DNA of 35,144 nucleotides from an uncultured bacterium (GTDB lineage: Bacteria; Cyanobacteriota; Vampirovibrionia; Gastranaerophilales; Gastranaerophilaceae), in the NCBI GenBank assembly GCA_949288725.1, contig CASELF010000080.1, positions 1 to 35,144 of the forward strand, read 5' to 3'. How positions within the stretch are numbered: position 1 is the stretch's first letter; every line of letters begins with the position of its first letter. The translations under genes and the position numbers were made by a program. The notes beneath the pieces were generated by a model, which was given only the letters and a program-made list of their open reading frames with translations, made no database searches and had not been told where the DNA came from. Shown piece by piece: positions 13,696-21,006 of the stretch.

Positions 13696-15555
13696 ATGAC
13701 AGTATATAATGTTTTTGTAAATAAAAATCTATCAACACAAGGCTTGCCTGCCGGATCTTTTATTTATGGCGGAAATTTTAATAATCATATAAATGGGGCT
13801 TCAAATCCTTTCAAGTTGACCGGAAGTTCAATTTTTCAACCTGCGACTAAGGAGGATTTATTAAAAGTTGATTATAAGAAAATTCTTTCAAATGCTAATG
13901 ATGGAGATAATTTGCAATTGTCACCTTTAGAAAATTCATTAAAAGAGTTTTTTGCATTGGATAAAATTAAAGTTTTAGCGGATAAAAATGGTGATGGTCA
14001 GGTATCAGAGGCTGAGGCACAGGCTTATGTAAATGAACTTGTACAAAAAGACGGGAATGGCGAAACTTTGTCGTTGGCAGATTTTGAAAAAGTAATTAAT
14101 GAGCAAGGTATTGATTTAGAAGCAATTTCCAAGTTTTTAAATTCTGTAGGAATCGAGATAGGTACTTCTCAACCTGAAGTTGCTCAAGTTGCTCCTATGC
14201 AGACTCAATCACAGGCTGGAACTATTGCAAGAAGAAGTTATGCACCAAAATCTTCTAATTATTCTTCTGCTCCTGCAGGACCAAAATCAATTAATAATAT
14301 GTCTTTAGAGGAATTGAAAACTGAAAAAGCAAATAGAGAATCAACATTATCAGAAAAAGAAAAGAATTTAAAAGCAGTTCAATCAGGTAATACAGAGTCA
14401 ATAAAATCTGCAAAAGAACAAATGGAGCAGGCTAAAAAATCATACGAAGATGCTTTGAAAAATGATTCTAAAACTGCAAAATTTGCTAAAAATATTATTA
14501 ATAACAATAAACAAATTGAAAAAAATCAATTACAATTAGATAAAAACGCTTTAAAAATTACAGAAAAACAGTCAGAAATTTCACAGCAGAAGTCTTCTAT
14601 TTCTTCTGCAGAAACAATGTTGTCTTCATTAGAAGGTGCACTTTCAAAATTGCCTTCTGTGACAGGCAAGCCTGAAGATAAGGCAAAAGATAAACAGATA
14701 GAGGCAAAAAGAAATCAGTTAAATAAAGAAATTTCTGCAAAGAAAAAAGAAATCCAAAAACTAAAATCACAACTTGAAAAACTTAATAGTAATTTGGCTG
14801 AATTGCAAGAGGAAAAAACACAATTAGAAAAAGAGAAATCAGATTTGCAAACAAAAAAATTACAACTTGATGAAGTTATAAATAAAACTGCTTCTGAAGC
14901 TGTAAAATCCAAATTAGAAGCATATAATAAAGCATTGAAAAACGTAGATGCTGTTAAAGCAAAAGAATTGGAAGCCGCAAATAGTGCATATTCATCTGCA
15001 CAAAAACAAGTTCAAGAAATAAATGCCGTTATTTCACAAAAAGAAGCAAATGCAGAGGCTTCAAAATATTCGGTATCATCCGATAAGATAGATAAAGCAT
15101 TAGAACTTGCAGAATCTCAAATTGGGGTTCGTGAAAATGGCGGTTCAAATGACAGTGCTGAAATAAGAAAATATAAAAATGGTTCAGTTGATGGAAATCC
15201 TTGGTGCGCATCATTTTCTTCATGGTTATATGGCGCAGGACAAGGTTCTTCTAATTCTAAAACATTTGGCTATACCGCATCATCTCAGGAAATTAAAAGA
15301 AAGGCAACTTCTGCAGGGTGCTATGCAAGTAAAAATTCAAATTATGTACCTCAAAAAGGTGATTTAGCAATGTGGTCTAAATCCGCATCTTCAGGACACG
15401 TTGGTATTGTGTCAAAAGTTTATGCAGATGGTTCATTTGATGTTATTGAGGGTAACTCAGGTAATGCCGTTAAGAAACATCATTATTCATCAAAACATTC
15501 AGTAGGCGGAGGTTTTGACGGGTTTGTCCAAATGGATAAATGGTTGCAAGCCTAA
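13696..15555 (+). CDS. EF-hand / coiled-coil / CHAP-domain peptidoglycan hydrolase
   Basis: 619 residues from the ATG at 13696 (GGGG about 9 nt upstream); an in-frame TTG at 13678 is less likely. In order: a Gly/Asn-rich N-terminus with no classical signal peptide, an EF-hand loop DKNGDGQVSEAE (96-107) followed by a second, degenerate acidic loop (KDGNGETLSLADFE), a long coiled coil (about 205-450, many Lys, Glu and Gln), and a C-terminal CHAP amidase/endopeptidase with catalytic Cys504 (NPWCASFSSWLY) and His568 (SGHVGIVSKV), then DVIEGNSG. The plan recalls PcsB/EnvC-like cell-separation hydrolases, with Ca2+ as a possible switch. How it is exported is not clear from the sequence. It converges on the helical gene at 15567. 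Confidence 0.85.
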   Translation: MTVYNVFVNKNLSTQGLPAGSFIYGGNFNNHINGASNPFKLTGSSIFQPATKEDLLKVDYKKILSNANDGDNLQLSPLENSLKEFFALDKIKVLADKNGDGQVSEAEAQAYVNELVQKDGNGETLSLADFEKVINEQGIDLEAISKFLNSVGIEIGTSQPEVAQVAPMQTQSQAGTIARRSYAPKSSNYSSAPAGPKSINNMSLEELKTEKANRESTLSEKEKNLKAVQSGNTESIKSAKEQMEQAKKSYEDALKNDSKTAKFAKNIINNNKQIEKNQLQLDKNALKITEKQSEISQQKSSISSAETMLSSLEGALSKLPSVTGKPEDKAKDKQIEAKRNQLNKEISAKKKEIQKLKSQLEKLNSNLAELQEEKTQLEKEKSDLQTKKLQLDEVINKTASEAVKSKLEAYNKALKNVDAVKAKELEAANSAYSSAQKQVQEINAVISQKEANAEASKYSVSSDKIDKALELAESQIGVRENGGSNDSAEIRKYKNGSVDGNPWCASFSSWLYGAGQGSSNSKTFGYTASSQEIKRKATSAGCYASKNSNYVPQKGDLAMWSKSASSGHVGIVSKVYADGSFDVIEGNSGNAVKKHHYSSKHSVGGGFDGFVQMDKWLQA

Positions 15556-15566
15556 TAAATTATGTA

Positions 15567-16472
15567 TTAACCTGCTACTATTTCTGCAATAATTTCAGGG
15601 TATTTGTTAATTAAGGCATCTGCAAATTTTTCAGTATCTATTTGGGTTGTTACTACTGAAAGTAAATCTTGCGGTAATTGAGTTATCATTTTTTGTAAAT
15701 ATTCAGGCTTTATAACTCTCATACCTTTTACGGTTTCGTTTTTATCTCTTTCTCTATTTATTATTTTTGTGTATGCTTCTGTATCAAAACTTTCAAATAG
15801 TTTGTTTTCTTGGTTTACCAGTTTATATGTTAATGTTTTTTTCTGGGCAGGTTCTAGATTTAAGATTGCATTTCTGTAATCCAAATCTCCAAGATTTCTA
15901 ATTTGATCAACCATTTCTCTTGCATTACCATTTGCTTCTTTTCCTGATACGCTTTCGTATATTTGTTGAAGATATATTTCCGGTAGAGATTCTAAATTGT
16001 TTAATAACATTTTTTTATCCATATCAAGCCCTGTCAACAATTCGTCTAACTGCTCTTCCGGCATGTATTCTATAATTTGTTGTTGAGAAAATAATTCTAA
16101 TACAGTTTTTACTAATTCTTCCTTTGGAATGTCTTTTAGCATATCTAATAAGGCATCTTGGGTAAAATATTTTAACCCCTCAACAAGATCATTTGTTTCC
16201 AGCATTGGTACAAGTTTTTCCAGTTGTGAAGATGTCATTCCTGACATGATTGCAAGTTTGTTGTTCGGGTCTGCAAGTTGAAACAATTCTATTAGTTGCG
16301 AAATATTTGTAAACATGTCTGCAGCAAGTTGTATTGCAGCCTGATTGCCTGCAGCAGCTTCTGCTTCAATAATTTCTTCAATACTCTTTTCACGGTACAT
16401 CTCCATTTTTGATGAGGAGATGTTCAACTTCGATTGAATATACGCTAGATCTGTATCAATTGTTATTGCCAT
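15567..16472 (-). CDS. Helical-repeat protein resembling MgtE-N/FliG-type modules
   Basis: 301 residues, all-helical and acidic, no signal peptide or membrane span. The middle (about 75-175) is a chain of short amphipathic helices, for example MTSSQLEKLVPMLETNDL, LLDMLKDIPKEELVKTVLEL, MPEEQLDELLTGLD and LESLPEIYLQQIYESV. This is the style of the MgtE N-terminal superhelix and the FliG middle region. The last part (YLQKMITQLPQDLLSVVTT) repeats the pattern. No channel or motor-binding domain is attached, so it may be a scaffold. It is monocistronic, ends 11 bp from the CHAP hydrolase stop and is divergent from asd. The resemblance is structural style rather than clear homology. Confidence 0.65.
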   Translation of the reverse strand: MAITIDTDLAYIQSKLNISSSKMEMYREKSIEEIIEAEAAAGNQAAIQLAADMFTNISQLIELFQLADPNNKLAIMSGMTSSQLEKLVPMLETNDLVEGLKYFTQDALLDMLKDIPKEELVKTVLELFSQQQIIEYMPEEQLDELLTGLDMDKKMLLNNLESLPEIYLQQIYESVSGKEANGNAREMVDQIRNLGDLDYRNAILNLEPAQKKTLTYKLVNQENKLFESFDTEAYTKIINRERDKNETVKGMRVIKPEYLQKMITQLPQDLLSVVTTQIDTEKFADALINKYPEIIAEIVAG

Positions 16473-16669
16473 TTTACAGCCTCATAATCTCTCTTAAATA
16501 TATTAACGTATTTTTTTAGGCTTAATTTCAATAAAATCGTAAAATTTAACAAAAAGTAATATTTTTTTTGTATTGTAAACTCTTTTAAATTAATTTATTT
16601 TGACGGTAGATTAAAATTATTCTTGTAGTATTATTGAATAGTAAAATTTTATGAATGGAAGAGGATAAT

Positions 16670-17692
16670 ATGGCAAAAGAAAAAGCAAATATTGCAATTT
16701 TAGGTGCAACCGGTGTTGTAGGAAGAGAAATTATTAAAATCGTTGATGAATTGAATGTTGAATTTAATTCTATAAAATTTTTATCTAGTGCAAAAAGTGC
16801 CGGTACAAAAATCGAATTTCAAGGAAAAGAATATACTGTAGAAGAAGCTGTTCCTGAAAGTTTTGACAATGTGAATATTGTTTTGGCATCTGCAGGTAGT
16901 TCAACTTCTCAAAAGTTTGCTCCTGAAATTGTAAAACGCGGTGGTGTTATTATTGATAATTCTTCTGCCTTCAGAATGGATAAAGATGTTCCTTTGGTTA
17001 TTGCTTATGTTAATGATGAAGATTTGAAAAAGCACAAAGGTATTATCGCTAATCCAAATTGTTCAACTTCTCAGTTAATGCTTGTTTTAAAACCTTTGCA
17101 TGAAAAATTTGTGATTAAGAAACTTCTTGTATCTACTTATCAAGCGGTTTCAGGTGCAGGTTTGAAGGCAATAAATGAATTGACTGATAATACAAAAGCA
17201 ACTTTAAATGGTGAAGATTTTACAAATGTTGCGTTCAAAAAACCTATTTCATTCAACGTAATTCCGCAAATTGATGTGTTCTGCGAAAACGGATATACAA
17301 AAGAAGAAATGAAAGTTGTTAATGAAACGAAAAAAATCCTTCATCTTCCTCAAGATTTACCTATATCATGTACTGCTGCCAGAGTTCCTGTTTATAACGG
17401 ACATTCTGAGGCTGTTGATATTGAATTTGAAAAACCTGTTACCCCTGATGAGGTACGTGAAATTTTGAAAAATTCATTTGGTGTGCAAGTTATTGATAAT
17501 CCGCAAAATTATGAATATCCGACAACAAGAGATGCTTCAGGTGTCAACCCTGTTTTTGTCGGTCGTATTAGAAAGAATTTGGCTTTTGATAACGGAATTT
17601 CTTTATGGTGTGTTGCTGATAATCTTAGAATTGGCGCCGCTTTGAATACCGTTAGACTTTGTAAAAAAGTTATTGAAATGGGATTATATTAA
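16670..17692 (+). CDS. asd: Aspartate-semialdehyde dehydrogenase
   Basis: 340 residues. It reduces L-aspartyl-4-phosphate to aspartate semialdehyde with NADPH, the branch point to Lys, diaminopimelate, Thr and Met. The N-terminal Rossmann motif GATGVVGREIIKI binds the cofactor, the nucleophile is Cys131 in NPNCSTSQLM, and STYQAVSGAGLKA, the RVPVYNGHSEAV segment and the final RIGAALNTV are family signatures of the Gram-positive/cyanobacterial-type enzyme. I use the ATG at 16670, 5 nt after AGAGG; the ATG at 16655 overlaps that site. It is followed by a small ORF whose ribosome site lies in a hairpin. Confidence 0.97.
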   Translation: MAKEKANIAILGATGVVGREIIKIVDELNVEFNSIKFLSSAKSAGTKIEFQGKEYTVEEAVPESFDNVNIVLASAGSSTSQKFAPEIVKRGGVIIDNSSAFRMDKDVPLVIAYVNDEDLKKHKGIIANPNCSTSQLMLVLKPLHEKFVIKKLLVSTYQAVSGAGLKAINELTDNTKATLNGEDFTNVAFKKPISFNVIPQIDVFCENGYTKEEMKVVNETKKILHLPQDLPISCTAARVPVYNGHSEAVDIEFEKPVTPDEVREILKNSFGVQVIDNPQNYEYPTTRDASGVNPVFVGRIRKNLAFDNGISLWCVADNLRIGAALNTVRLCKKVIEMGLY

Positions 17693-17740
17693 TTTTCGTT
17701 ACAAAATGAACAAAATAAGACAATTATTTTTTTCAGTAAA

Positions 17741-17763
17741 CTTTATCTAGGCAGATAAAGGAG
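17741..17763 (+). promoter_or_regulatory. Hairpin overlapping the Shine-Dalgarno of a small ORF
   Basis: ctttatct (17741-17748), loop aggc, and agataaag (17753-17760) form an 8-bp perfect stem. The ribosome site AAAGGAG (17757-17763) lies half inside the right arm. No T tract follows, so it is not a terminator. It could restrict ribosome access until opened, for example by heat or a bound factor; that is inference. Confidence 0.5.
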
Positions 17764-17770
17764 TAAGGTA

Positions 17771-17932
17771 ATGAACGATATATCTCAAATGAAGTTAGAA
17801 GGTTTGATGGACGGTATAAATACTGTTGGTGAATTTTTAGATAAATATTCTAATATTTATCCTTCATTAAATGAAGAAGAATTCCAAAAACAACTCGATT
17901 ATTTGGAAGAGGAATTTTTTTGTAATTTATAA
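17771..17932 (+). CDS. Small acidic protein of unknown function (53 aa)
   Basis: An ORF of 53 codons starting MNDISQMKLEGLMDG and ending LEEEFFCNL, with AAAGGAG 7 nt before the ATG, the best ribosome site in this region. The product is helical and strongly acidic in its second half (LNEEEFQKQLDYLEEEFF), with one Cys near the end and no membrane span. It lies alone between asd and rfaE2, 78 bp after asd. Good ribosome site, codon use like its neighbours and an upstream hairpin argue that it is real; no function can be proposed. Confidence 0.6.
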   Translation: MNDISQMKLEGLMDGINTVGEFLDKYSNIYPSLNEEEFQKQLDYLEEEFFCNL

Positions 17933-17974
17933 TTTGTCTTAATTTCTAATCTTTTGAGAAATTTTTATTTAAGT

Positions 17975-18003
17975 TTGTTAATATAACCTTTTTAATGTAT
18001 AAT
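17975..18003 (+). promoter_or_regulatory. rfaE2 promoter
   Basis: TTGTTA (17975-17980), a 17-bp spacer and TATAAT (17998-18003), followed by a short leader with AAAGG before the ATG. Confidence 0.6.
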
Positions 18004-18026
18004 TTTTGCATTAGAAAGGTTTATTT

Positions 18027-18500
18027 ATGGGACAGGTTTTAAAAAAAGATAGAGTTGCAGAGTTTGTGGAAAAATTACACAAATCCGGAAAAACTGTTGT
18101 AACCACAAATGGTTGTTTTGATATTTTGCATGTCGGCCATGTAAGATATTTGCAAAAAACAAAAAGTTTTGCTGATTATTTGATAGTATTATTAAATTCT
18201 GACAAATCTGTCAGGTCTATTAAAGGTCCATCTCGACCTATTAATAATGAAAATGATAGGGCTGAAATTTTGTGTGCTTTGTCTTGTGTAGATTATGTTG
18301 TTATCTTTGACGAGGATAGTCCCGGGGCTTTGATTGATGAAATTAAACCTGATGTTTATACAAAAGGTGCTGATTATACTATGGAAACATTGCCTGAGGC
18401 TGATATTATGCGAAAAAATAATATTCGTGTTGAATTTATTGACTTTGTTCAGGGCAAATCCACTACAAATACTATAAATAAGATTAATGAAAATAAATAA
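18027..18500 (+). CDS. rfaE2: D-glycero-beta-D-manno-heptose 1-phosphate adenylyltransferase
   Basis: 157 residues matching the cytidylyltransferase-fold C-terminal half of HldE, here as a stand-alone gene. It transfers AMP to heptose 1-phosphate, making ADP-heptose for the LPS inner core; ADP-heptose also triggers ALPK1 in host cells. Visible motifs are TTNGCFDILHVGHVRYL with the nucleotide-binding HxGH at 35-38, LNSDKSVRSIKGPSRPI, and the terminal QGKSTTNTINKI (family 'G.STT..I'). It has its own promoter. The kinase half (HldA/RfaE1), GmhA and GmhB are not in this window. It converges with the HAD gene. Confidence 0.93.
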   Translation: MGQVLKKDRVAEFVEKLHKSGKTVVTTNGCFDILHVGHVRYLQKTKSFADYLIVLLNSDKSVRSIKGPSRPINNENDRAEILCALSCVDYVVIFDEDSPGALIDEIKPDVYTKGADYTMETLPEADIMRKNNIRVEFIDFVQGKSTTNTINKINENK

Positions 18501-18621
18501 AAGTTTTTAATTTAATTCTGTTTGAAATTGTTTATTTTATTGCATATTTGCTTTGCTCGAAAAGTGATAAATCAAATTCTTTAAAGTTTTTGATTATGCC
18601 TGTTACGGCAGGAATAGATTT

Positions 18622-19230
18622 CTATAATTCCGGACTTTCTTCTGAACATATTGCAATGATTTTGCCAATACCTGCGGCTTTTGCTGAATCTATACCTGAA
18701 ATCGCATCTTCTACGACTATACAGTCAGCAGGAGAAAGTTCAAGATTTTTTGCTGCAATTTCATAAATATCAGGTGCAGGCTTTCCAGGAATTATACCGT
18801 TTGAATATACAATTTTATCTATATCAAACCATTTATCAAGTTTGAAGTGTTCAATATAAAAATCTAAGTTAGTTTTATCTGACATTGTTGCGATTGTTCT
18901 TGGTATATTATGTGCTTTTAAATAATCCAAAAATTCTTCTGCGCCCTCTGCAAGATGAAAGTTCTCAGGATCATTAAGACACATTTGTCTATATACTGCT
19001 TCTTTTTCTTCTCCTAATTCTTTCACCATTTGTGGGGTTGGTTTTTTCGAGATTGCATAAGTTATAATTTGTTCATTTGTTCTGCCAAACATGTATTTAA
19101 GCATTTCTTCATCAGAAAATGGCGTTCCTCTTAATTTTTTTGAGTATTCTCTCCATGCTTGTTTATGTTTTGCCGAATCCCAGTATAGAGTTCCGTTAAA
19201 GTCAAAAATTATACCTTTATATGATGTCAT
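18622..19230 (-). CDS. HAD-superfamily hydrolase (beta-phosphoglucomutase-like)
   Basis: 202 residues with the HAD subfamily IA plan: motif I DFNGTLYWD at residues 10-18 (nucleophile Asp10), a helical cap (about 20-90), the Thr/Ser motif around TIATMSDK, the Lys in GKPAPDIYE, and the acidic VVEDAISGIDSAKAAG. The second acid of motif I, normally Asp and used for acid-base chemistry, is Asn12; this DFNGT form occurs in other HAD proteins and may mark a phosphatase rather than a mutase. Cytoplasmic; substrate unknown. It starts 3 bp after the TPR gene stop, so the two are one operon. Confidence 0.85.
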   Translation of the reverse strand: MTSYKGIIFDFNGTLYWDSAKHKQAWREYSKKLRGTPFSDEEMLKYMFGRTNEQIITYAISKKPTPQMVKELGEEKEAVYRQMCLNDPENFHLAEGAEEFLDYLKAHNIPRTIATMSDKTNLDFYIEHFKLDKWFDIDKIVYSNGIIPGKPAPDIYEIAAKNLELSPADCIVVEDAISGIDSAKAAGIGKIIAICSEESPEL

Positions 19231-19233
19231 TGT

Positions 19234-19851
19234 TTACTGTCTTTCCATTATTTTGTTGTATAAATCATAATATACTTTTGCTTGCTTTTCGTTGTTAAGC
19301 ATTTTAAATGTGTAGGCAAGATTATAATATATTGCAGGTTCATCACCTTTTGCATCAAGTGCTCTAAAAAAATTGTATCTTGCATTTCTGTATTGTTTTA
19401 ACTGTAAATAAGCGCAACCCATATTATAATAGCCATAAGCAAAATCATCTTTATATTTTACGGCTTGTTTAAATTCAGCAAGTGCCATGTTAGGTTTGTC
19501 GTTTGTTAGGTAGATGTAACCTAAATTGTAGTGCGCTTTGTAATATTTCGGATCAACTTCAAGTGCTTTTTTGAACATATAAACGGCTTCATTAAGTCTA
19601 TCTTTATCTTGTAAAATGTTTCCAATTAATAGCCAGTCTTCTGCCGTTCTTGTCATTTCGCCTTTACTTTGCAAAAGTTTTAATGCTCCATCAATGTTGT
19701 TTTGTGCATATAAAACTTTTGCCTGTTCAGATGTTGGATCTGTTTCAACTTTTTCTTCCTGTTTTTTCCATGGAAGATCTATTGCATTTGAAGGTGTCAC
19801 TATACTTAGTGATAAAACCAATGTTAATAATAATAAAAATAACTTTTTCAT
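19234..19851 (-). CDS. Secreted TPR-repeat protein
   Basis: 205 residues with a signal peptide (MKKLFLLLLTLVLSLSIVTP, cleavage likely at SNA-ID) and about four tetratricopeptide repeats from residue 40 to the end, such as AVYMFKKALEVDPKYYKAHY followed by NLGYIYLTNDKPNMALAEF. TPR arrays bind partner proteins; this one should act in the periplasm. It is followed 3 bp later by the HAD gene. No partner can be named from the sequence. Confidence 0.85.
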   Translation of the reverse strand: MKKLFLLLLTLVLSLSIVTPSNAIDLPWKKQEEKVETDPTSEQAKVLYAQNNIDGALKLLQSKGEMTRTAEDWLLIGNILQDKDRLNEAVYMFKKALEVDPKYYKAHYNLGYIYLTNDKPNMALAEFKQAVKYKDDFAYGYYNMGCAYLQLKQYRNARYNFFRALDAKGDEPAIYYNLAYTFKMLNNEKQAKVYYDLYNKIMERQ

Positions 19852-19897
19852 ACTCGTAGTATAAAATAAATTAGAAAAATTTTCCAGTAAGAAAAAT

Positions 19898-19993
19898 TTG
19901 ACGATTTTTAAAAAGGGGTAATAATGTTTATTGATTGATGTCTCTTTTACTGAACTTAGTCCTGCTATTACTCCTTTTAGCAGGATTTTTTTT
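19898..19993 (+). ncRNA. Candidate small RNA with an anti-Shine-Dalgarno loop
   Basis: This intergenic stretch has a -35-like TTGACG (19898-19903), a possible -10 TAATGT (19922-19927, 18-bp spacer) and a strong rho-independent terminator: cctgcta (19961-19967) pairs with tagcagg (19978-19984), followed by eight T residues (19986-19993). Both flanking genes are on the minus strand, so this plus-strand terminator needs its own transcript, predicted at about 19934-19993 (60 nt). The terminator loop contains CTCCTTT, the exact complement of AAAGGAG. A four-codon ORF (MFID) is the only reading frame. Promoter strength is uncertain. Confidence 0.5.
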
Positions 19994-20000
19994 ATTAAAA

Positions 20001-20026
20001 CGCCTGAACTAATATTAGTTCAGGCG
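20001..20026 (-). terminator. Terminator of the gene at 20056-20838
   Basis: An 11-bp perfect stem (cgcctgaacta / tagttcaggcg) with a 4-nt loop, followed on the minus strand by TTTTAATAAAA. It lies 30 bp beyond the stop codon. Confidence 0.75.
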
Positions 20027-20055
20027 AAATTTAAGGAATAGAAAAAGAAATTATA

Positions 20056-20838
20056 CTAGGTTGTTACTTTTCCGGTTAAGAATGAGATTGCTGCTGAAAT
20101 TCCACCGGCAATTAGTCCTATCATTTTTGCTTTGCCGGATTTGCAAGCTTTTGCTATACCTGCTGCGATACCGCCAACTGTTGCAGCACCTGCTAGTCTT
20201 CCTAAGTTATGTTTTGTCTTTTCTCCTTTACCTACAGGAGAGCCTGTTACATAGGCAACATTGTCTTCGGCACTATATCTGTTATATGTGCCAAAGGTTA
20301 ATGATTGTATAAAACCTTGTGTTGCTGAGCCATGTCCGTATTGTCTTAAATCATCAACAAGTGATACTCCGTTATTCATATTTGCATATAGACTATTTGC
20401 TCTTGCTTTTATTATGCTTTTATCCATTCCGCCTCCGTATGCTGCTGCTACTGCATTTACATAACGTTCATAGGCTTCTTGAATTTGATCCTGTTCATTG
20501 TTTACTATTTTATCTTTTAATGCTATTGCGGCTCCTTTTATTGCTTCCATAGGAGCGTTAACTTTTAAATCTGCGTTTCTGTTCAAACGTTGTTGATCTA
20601 CTGTATAGTCTGTTTGGAATTGTTGTTGTTGACGCATATTATTGTAAAAATCTTCATTACTGTATCCGCCAACTCCTGTTCCCATTCCCATCATTGGAGT
20701 TGCAAAGCCCATTCCAAATACGCTTCCTGTCCCAAACATCGGATATGAACCATAATTCAAGTCCATGTCGATATCGTCAAATCCATATTGTCCATACATT
20801 CCTCCAAAAGGAACGACTCCTAAATTGTAATCTGACAT
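20056..20838 (-). CDS. Gly/Met/Tyr-rich protein with glycine-zipper-like C-terminus, unknown function
   Basis: 260 residues from the ATG at 20838, 6 nt after GGAGG (an ATG at 20850 overlaps that site). The first 65 residues are low-complexity, rich in Gly, Met, Tyr and Phe with no signal peptide. A Gln-rich linker and a helical middle (about 95-165) follow. The last 60 residues contain small-residue-rich hydrophobic stretches (LAGAATVGGIAAGIAKAC and MIGLIAGGISAAISFL) typical of glycine-zipper membrane insertions. It may be a pore-like or surface-associated protein. It is divergent from the TPR gene at 21007 across a palindrome. I recognise no family. Confidence 0.7.
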   Translation of the reverse strand: MSDYNLGVVPFGGMYGQYGFDDIDMDLNYGSYPMFGTGSVFGMGFATPMMGMGTGVGGYSNEDFYNNMRQQQQFQTDYTVDQQRLNRNADLKVNAPMEAIKGAAIALKDKIVNNEQDQIQEAYERYVNAVAAAYGGGMDKSIIKARANSLYANMNNGVSLVDDLRQYGHGSATQGFIQSLTFGTYNRYSAEDNVAYVTGSPVGKGEKTKHNLGRLAGAATVGGIAAGIAKACKSGKAKMIGLIAGGISAAISFLTGKVTT

Positions 20839-20909
20839 TCTAACCTCCAAATATTAAATTTTCTAACCTACCTTACTTATATAAACAATTTTTTATTCTT
20901 CAGATTGCG

Positions 20910-20925
20910 CATAGTATATACTATG
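20910..20925. promoter_or_regulatory. 16-bp palindrome in a divergent promoter region
   Basis: catagtatatactatg is a perfect 16-bp inverted repeat lying between two divergent genes. Outside it, cttca (20898-20902) and tgaag (20926-20930) add a further, unevenly spaced repeat. The form fits a dimeric repressor site; it contains TATACT on both strands, so it may also include a -10. Confidence 0.5.
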
Positions 20926-21006
20926 TGAAGAATTTGTTACATTATTCGGTTGATGTTATTCTTTGTAAATCAGTTTATTATTATTGTGTATATTATTGGT
21001 ACCATT

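Noticed and set aside
18590..18621. Possible terminator between rfaE2 and the HAD gene (cctg ... cagg)
   Set aside because: The stem is only about four pairs and has no T tract in either direction.
20061..20552. Several plus-strand ORFs rich in Leu
   Set aside because: They are antisense shadows of the Gly/Met-rich gene on the minus strand, without ribosome sites.
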